DNA from: Epiperipatus broadwayi
Lineage: Eukaryota > Onychophora > Udeonychophora > Euonychophora > Peripatidae
Direction of reading: 5' to 3'
DNA length: 64,000 nucleotides
Assembly (NCBI GenBank): GCA_028023455.1
Contig: JAQFVV010006200.1
Coordinates: 6,024,506 to 6,088,505, forward strand
Positions within the stretch are counted from its first letter, which is position 1; every line of letters starts with the position of its first letter. A model generated the notes under the pieces. The model saw only the letters and a program-made list of their open reading frames with translations, ran no database searches and was not told the origin of the DNA. This document shows, one piece after another, positions 59,321 through 64,000 of this stretch. The translations under genes and the position numbers were made by a program.

Positions 59321-59500
59321 GAAATGGATGGGATAGCGTGTGCCAGACTTATGGGATCACCACAGTGGCCTTTTTATACAAGAAATGGATGGCATAGCTG
59401 TGCCAGACTTATGGGTCACCGTAGTGGCCTTTTTATACGAAGAAAGAATATGCATAGGTGTGCCAGACTTAGGGGATCCAGAGGATTTTATACGAAATAA
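59321..59500 (+). repeat. Three-unit tandem repeat, period 60
   Basis: TGCCAGACTTATGGG-type blocks begin at 59341, 59401 and 59461, exactly 60 bases apart, each followed by GATCACC- and CCTTTTTATAC-type blocks. The first two units are close; the third is more diverged. Because 60 is a multiple of three, the + frame 59312-59500 reads as a repeated peptide (CARLMG...). No known protein family fits. A minisatellite is more likely. Confidence 0.85.
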
Positions 59501-59729
59501 ATGGTCTGTAGCTTCAACTATCCTCAGGACAAGACTTGAGAAGAAATCTATGGGTTCGAAGTTGTCGTAACCCCCAGATTAAGAAGCACATATATATAAA
59601 AAACACGAAGATAGGCTAAATGACAGAAACGCAATAATGAATGAATGTTACAAAAAAACATTGAATAAATTTTACAGCTTCAAAATAAATGACCCTTGTT
59701 TTGGATACTATAATATGCAATGCAATTAT

Positions 59730-59760
<31 letters not shown>

Positions 59761-60500
59761 TATTTCATTTACTAAAATATACTTGAAAATTTAATTTAGC
59801 AAAGGAAACATTAAGATTTAGATTTCAAATTAATAAAATATACGTTAACAATTGAGTTAGTTAAAGAAACATTAAGATTTCCCCCATCCCTTTTTCTGCT
59901 AGTTAAAATAAATCAATCTCACATTCGTTGATTTTTACAATAACTGAAATATTTAAATACAAGATTTGAAATTTTAAGAGTATGAAAAATGAAGTAAGAT
60001 TAGCAGTTATATATATAAAACAATTAAGTTACCTTTCTTTAGAATTAAAGAAATAGTATTTTATAAGATTTCAAAGCGTTAATTAGATTTAACTCTGGAT
60101 TTACAGCGGTAGAAAATTCAGAGTTAAACAAATATATATTATATTAAAACATAAATAGATTGTTTTAGATTGACATATTAATAAGCAAGCAGATATATAA
60201 ATCAAATAATCAATAATATAAATAAATGACCCTACTAAAATTAAAGAGCATATAAGAGAGAATTAAATTTAAATAAATTATTTAAGAGCAAATTACATGT
60301 TATTTATATATAAAAATGCAAAGTTAAAGAATACATGAGAAAAGATCTTGAGAGATTATTTAGACTAAATTGACTATTAGGTAGCGGCTTGAAATTTACC
60401 TTTCAATTTTAAGAGTCCAATTAAAATATTGTCCGTGCACGGTAGTTGAAAATGAAAGTTCTGCAAGCTTCTATTAACATTAAAGTTCTTAATTTCTTCA
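59501..60500. other. A+T-rich DNA with a TA/GA microsatellite
   Basis: A dinucleotide tract (TA then GA units) lies at 59732-59760. The related phrases TAAAGAAACATTAAGATTT (59863) and AAAGGAAACATTAAGATTT (59802) form a short direct repeat. No gene is supported. The stretch would lie in CCZ1 intron 2 if the gene continues. Confidence 0.45.
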
Positions 60501-60505
60501 TTTCA

Positions 60506-60592
60506 GGACAGCAGACAATTACGGTCACGGCGGGTGATGACCCAAAGGGCCGAGCAGAGTGGTGGATGTACTGCTACATCATTTTTTTAGTT
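60506..60592 (+). pseudogene. G+C-rich exon-like block ending in a stop
   Basis: TTCATTTCAG ends at 60506. The block that follows is sharply more G+C-rich than either flank. One frame from the acceptor reads DSRQLRSRRVMTQRAEQSGG, then CTATSFF and a TAG at 60588-60590. A terminal exon could look like this, but so could the end of a retroelement ORF just before its 3' repeat, since GGTGGATGTACTGCTACATC is also palindromic around GTACTGCTAC. No matching LTR pair was found nearby. It lies inside the region expected to be CCZ1 intron 2 and does not match CCZ1. Confidence 0.3.
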
Positions 60593-62677
60593 TTACAGCA
60601 ATGTTAACAATCTCTCAATCAATAGTAACTAATTAATAACTAATAACTCAACTAATAACTAACTATGTGATTCAAAATTTAGTCATTTTATACTTTTTCT
60701 CTTATCAGTTGTTTTTCGAAGATGCAATTGTTAGATAACGCCAAAAATAAATTCAAATCTATTTCTAGATTAGAAATAGATCTAGCAACATGTTTTTAAC
60801 ACCAGTAAATCTTTAATCTAATTAATCCCATTTATTTAAAGTAAAGCTTTAATTAAAAAAATACCTACCCCAGATTAAAATAATAGTGCTTCCAACCCCT
60901 AATTACTTTTAGACAATTAAACCACACTTGCATCTTTCATATTGGATTTTATAAAAAAAAAACAAATGTATAGTTTATAGAAAAACAAGCAATTTGAAAA
61001 GAAAAAGCTAAAAATGACATATAATAAAATATTTACAAAAAATCAATATTTTGTTAGTAAGTTTTGCTCCTATGTATATATTTGAGCTGCAACTATAATT
61101 TTAATAAGAAGAACTAATAATTAATAAAAGAATCAATAATAATAAATATTGAAAGTTAAACTACAAATTTAGGTGCGCATCTCAAATATATACATGAAAT
61201 ATATATACTGACAAAAGGAGCAGGATGGGATATAGGGGTTTGAACACGGGTTAGTAAGTAGAAACATGAAGCACAATCTTAAGCTAAGATTACTGCTTCA
61301 ATATATATTTATGTTATACTTTGGAAATTGTAGTGAGTTAATTATGGAATAATGTATTTAAATACCTTCCATTTTTCACTTTGCAGATCAAGCTTTTTTA
61401 GACTTTTCCATAACTTTTAATAATGTTTCTGGTTTAAATTCCTAATTTTTTGGTCAATATTATTTTTTAATTTCTGGAGTGAGTTTTTTTTTTTAAAATA
61501 ATTTCAAAAAAAAATATAAGGTAATCAAATCTGAAAAATGTGGAAACCAATTTCTGATTTATGTGAAATAAATCTGCAATTGAGTATTTGATAGAACTCC
61601 ATTGTTGCTCTAATATGGGCAGTTACTCTGTCCTGGTAAAATCATGTTTTCTATGGCATATCTCATTACCTAAAAAATTTTCATTTACATATCAGTATTG
61701 CTCATCAGTTACCTTACAAATATTTCTTTCAATATTTTCAAAGTAATAGAGATTAATAATTTGTTCTGATAAAATTTCTGAACAAACTGTTCACTTGAGG
61801 AAATGTAACTGATACTGGTACATTTATAAGCATTAAATTAAACTTTGACCGATGGATCTAGAAAAAGTATTTGTGACTTGAAAACAATGACAGTATGTTC
61901 ATTGTGTAAGCAAAATGGAATAGTTGATTTGAAACTAAAAGTGAGTTTTTGTTCTATCGTGCACTTGACTATGCTTAGGTTTTCAGATTTTCATTGAATT
62001 CTTGTATCAGAAAAAAATAAAATAGATTATAATTTTTAAGTTTTAAAATGGAAAGTTACTTTTTTATCATCCTGGATGTAATAAAACTATGTTGTTACAT
62101 ATGTCATACTCACTGGAATATAAAATAGGCTTATAATTAGGAAAAGTTTATTTTTAAATTCCCATATTGAAGAATGAGGACACAAAATTTCATTTAGTAT
62201 TAGATCATTTCATTTTTGTTTGTGGACATATTGTCATTAACTTTTCTATATCAGTTTCATCTTCTAATCTTTAGTCATAGCTACTTATGTGAGATTCATT
62301 TAGTTAATTTACTCTAGATAGTAGTGCTCATAGATATCATGATTAGTTTCTGGTTAATTGGCTTTCATTCAGGAAGGGTATGCTGTTACATTGTATCCAG
62401 CACTGACTACTTTTATTTTTATCCAACATAATGATGGAAAAATCTCTAACACTCTAAGATTTAAACCTAAGGAATTTGCTTTTTCAGTTATCTAGAACCA
62501 AACAAGTTTAGCTGCCATGAGCAGGATTCCGAAATCATTATCTGTTTTGTGGGGATTGCTGTTTTTTTTTAAAAAGTAATTTAATGACATGATTGTATGT
62601 ATGTATGTATTTAAATAAAATGTATATATTTATATTGTTCAATAGCCTTTGTATAATTATTATTTACTTATGTTCAG
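60593..62677. other. A+T-rich DNA, probable intron
   Basis: 61228-61300 holds GGGGTTTGAACACGGGTTAG, which resembles an inverted tRNA-like B box and may be a SINE end. A TATG microsatellite lies at 62593-62610. No exon with conserved CCZ1 sequence was found here. Confidence 0.4.
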
Positions 62678-62951
62678 ACTCATATCAGATGCAGGAATAT
62701 ATGATAGTGATGTAGTATCATGTAGAGTCAAATGCATTCAGTGTACTGATAATAGAGAAAAGTCTGAAATTAAATTTCATAAAATTGATTTTAGAGACCA
62801 GGCTATTTGTGAACTATTGAGTAAACCTAAAAGAATTGAATCTGTGCTTAAGAAAAACCACATAAAAGAATTGAGTCTAACAAATTTACCAAATAGATCC
62901 ACAATTACTGATATGGAATGTATTCTACAAATCAAACATTTTAAAAATTAA
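62678..62951 (+). CDS. Unidentified terminal-exon-like frame
   Basis: TTATGTTCAG (62668-62677) is an acceptable acceptor. From it a frame stays open to a stop at 62949. It reads SDAGIYDSDVVSCRVKCIQC, then a lysine-rich charged stretch, and ends MECILQIKHFKN. The composition is protein-like, with balanced hydrophobic and charged residues and a CxxC (CIQC), and not low complexity. The open frame extends upstream of the acceptor to 62649, so the true start is uncertain. It does not match CCZ1 or any family recognised here. It could be the 3' exon of a nested or alternative transcript, or a transposon-derived frame. Confidence 0.35.
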
Positions 62952-64000
62952 TATGGAGGATTTTGATTTTACCCAGCATGCTCTTCCTTTTTAATTTTGA
63001 TAATATGTCTGGAATGTACTATAGAGGATTATGAGATGTATTAGATCTTCAAAATTATATTAGAAAGACAATTCAGAACATAATCTAACTTAAATGTTTG
63101 GACAGTGTAGTTTATCTTTTATGAGATTTGTAGAGACTCTGACAGTATTTGTAGAGAATCTAATAATTAAAGTTTTGAGTTATTTTGTCTCAGACATTTT
63201 TTGAAATTGTTTAAATAGATACCTATAATCACAATATTAACTTGTTTTCTTTTTGTTTTTTAATTCATTCTTATTTTGAAAAAAAGATAATGTTCTTTAA
63301 TATAGTTTGTATTTTAGTGATTTCAGACATATAGTTTCTTTTGATTAAATTGAATGACTGAGAATGAAGATAGAGGTCACTATTATTGTTAAAATATTGC
63401 TCAGTGATTTAGGCGCCATTACAAGTTTTATTCAGCAATAATTATCAGTACTTGTGAGTTTTCAAGTAAACCAAGATGGGACCCCATACTTTTAATAAAT
63501 GTACAGTTTCGAGGGCCTATAATCTACCGAAAATGTGTTAGTCGTTAAATTAAAACAGAATCAATAAATTAAGTGTTTAAATTACAAAAAGAATAAATTC
63601 CGATAAATTTCATTAAGAAGCTTTATTTCAATTTTTTTTTTTTACTTATAACGTAAGCAACGAGATGCTCTTAATATTCTTGTACTTTGGTTGAATTCAG
63701 CATGCTTCTTTTTGTCAGCAGTTTTTTGGTAAATTGTCATAATGTTAAAAATTTGGGACCTTTCTGTCATAGAATGTGATGTAGTGGACTATATTTCCAA
63801 AGGTATGGGATCCTGCCCTTCTAAAAAGTATGCATTAATGGTCACGATTTGATTGCACACTGCCAACATGAATAAAATGTAAATATTATATTTATATTTC
63901 TTTTTACATTTTGCTGTTAATAAGTTAATACAAAAAAAGAAAATGAACTGTAAATATTGTAATTAATTTTTTCACAGTGGTTTCTTTTTTTAAAATAATA
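62952..64000. other. A+T-rich DNA without a supported feature
   Basis: Simple sequence with T-runs. A less A+T-rich patch at 63660-63850 is closed in all frames. No further CCZ1 exon is visible up to the window end. Confidence 0.45.

Noticed and set aside
59295-59330. A possible hammerhead ribozyme core (CTGATGA followed by CGAAA, with GTC upstream)
   Set aside because: Only five bases separate the two core boxes, so no stem II can form, and flanking stems I and III are not evident.
58555-60600. A second LTR retrotransposon, suggested by the exon-like block at 60506 and a TGGTTCTGAAACGTGG segment at 58862 resembling a primer-binding site
   Set aside because: No pair of direct long repeats could be found around it, and no pol domain lies between.
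1-64000. CRISPR arrays, operons, prokaryotic mobile elements
   Set aside because: The spliced exons, SINEs and LTR or Penelope retroelements make this animal nuclear DNA, and no regularly spaced identical short repeats occur.

Overview
The window is animal nuclear DNA. It is very A+T-rich, has no bacterial gene layout, and holds GT/AG-flanked exons separated by introns of about 2 kb or more. Long stretches consist of degenerate retroelements, palindromic (foldback) repeats and tRNA-derived SINEs. The gene density, the Penelope-like and Ty3/gypsy remnants and the short tRNA-type SINEs suit an invertebrate, perhaps a mollusc or another lophotrochozoan. The species cannot be fixed from the sequence alone.

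Only one host gene is recognised with confidence: the 5' end of CCZ1 (vacuolar fusion protein, Mon1-Ccz1 complex). Exon 1 (56026-56103) and exon 2 (58003-58100) are on the + strand, and the conserved middle and 3' parts were not found before the window ends. A candidate terminal exon/3'UTR of another + strand gene lies at 201-830. Unidentified exon-like frames lie at 30542-30709, 60506-60592 and 62678-62951.

The rest is mostly mobile DNA. The largest element is a complete but decayed Ty3/gypsy retrotransposon at 36719-45321. It lies on the minus strand, with LTRs of about 1.9 kb, a 4-bp target duplication, and gag, protease, RT, RNase H and integrase remnants. A 0.85-kb TIR element with a small zinc-finger-like frame directly abuts its right end. 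Two Penelope-like fragments (RT thumb and GIY-YIG) sit head to head at 21640-23680, and a tail-only palindrome of the same family is at 49940-50215.

A palindromic repeat family (called family A here) occurs at 9499-10135, 15568-15831, 34745-35165, 52179-52467 and 54003-54316, with a worn piece near 18170. The 52179-52417 copy is an almost perfect 113-bp hairpin. A second family (B) occurs at 14366, 30820, 46390 and 47400. Two large foldbacks, at 4800-6850 and 25375-28915, have no visible coding capacity. tRNA-headed SINEs lie at 20151, 36110 and 47950 and share one short tail although the heads differ.

No operon, CRISPR array, rRNA or prokaryotic feature is present. The most unusual content is the density and variety of inverted-repeat structures. 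The exchange of tRNA heads on a common SINE tail is the most suggestive possibly undescribed element biology.
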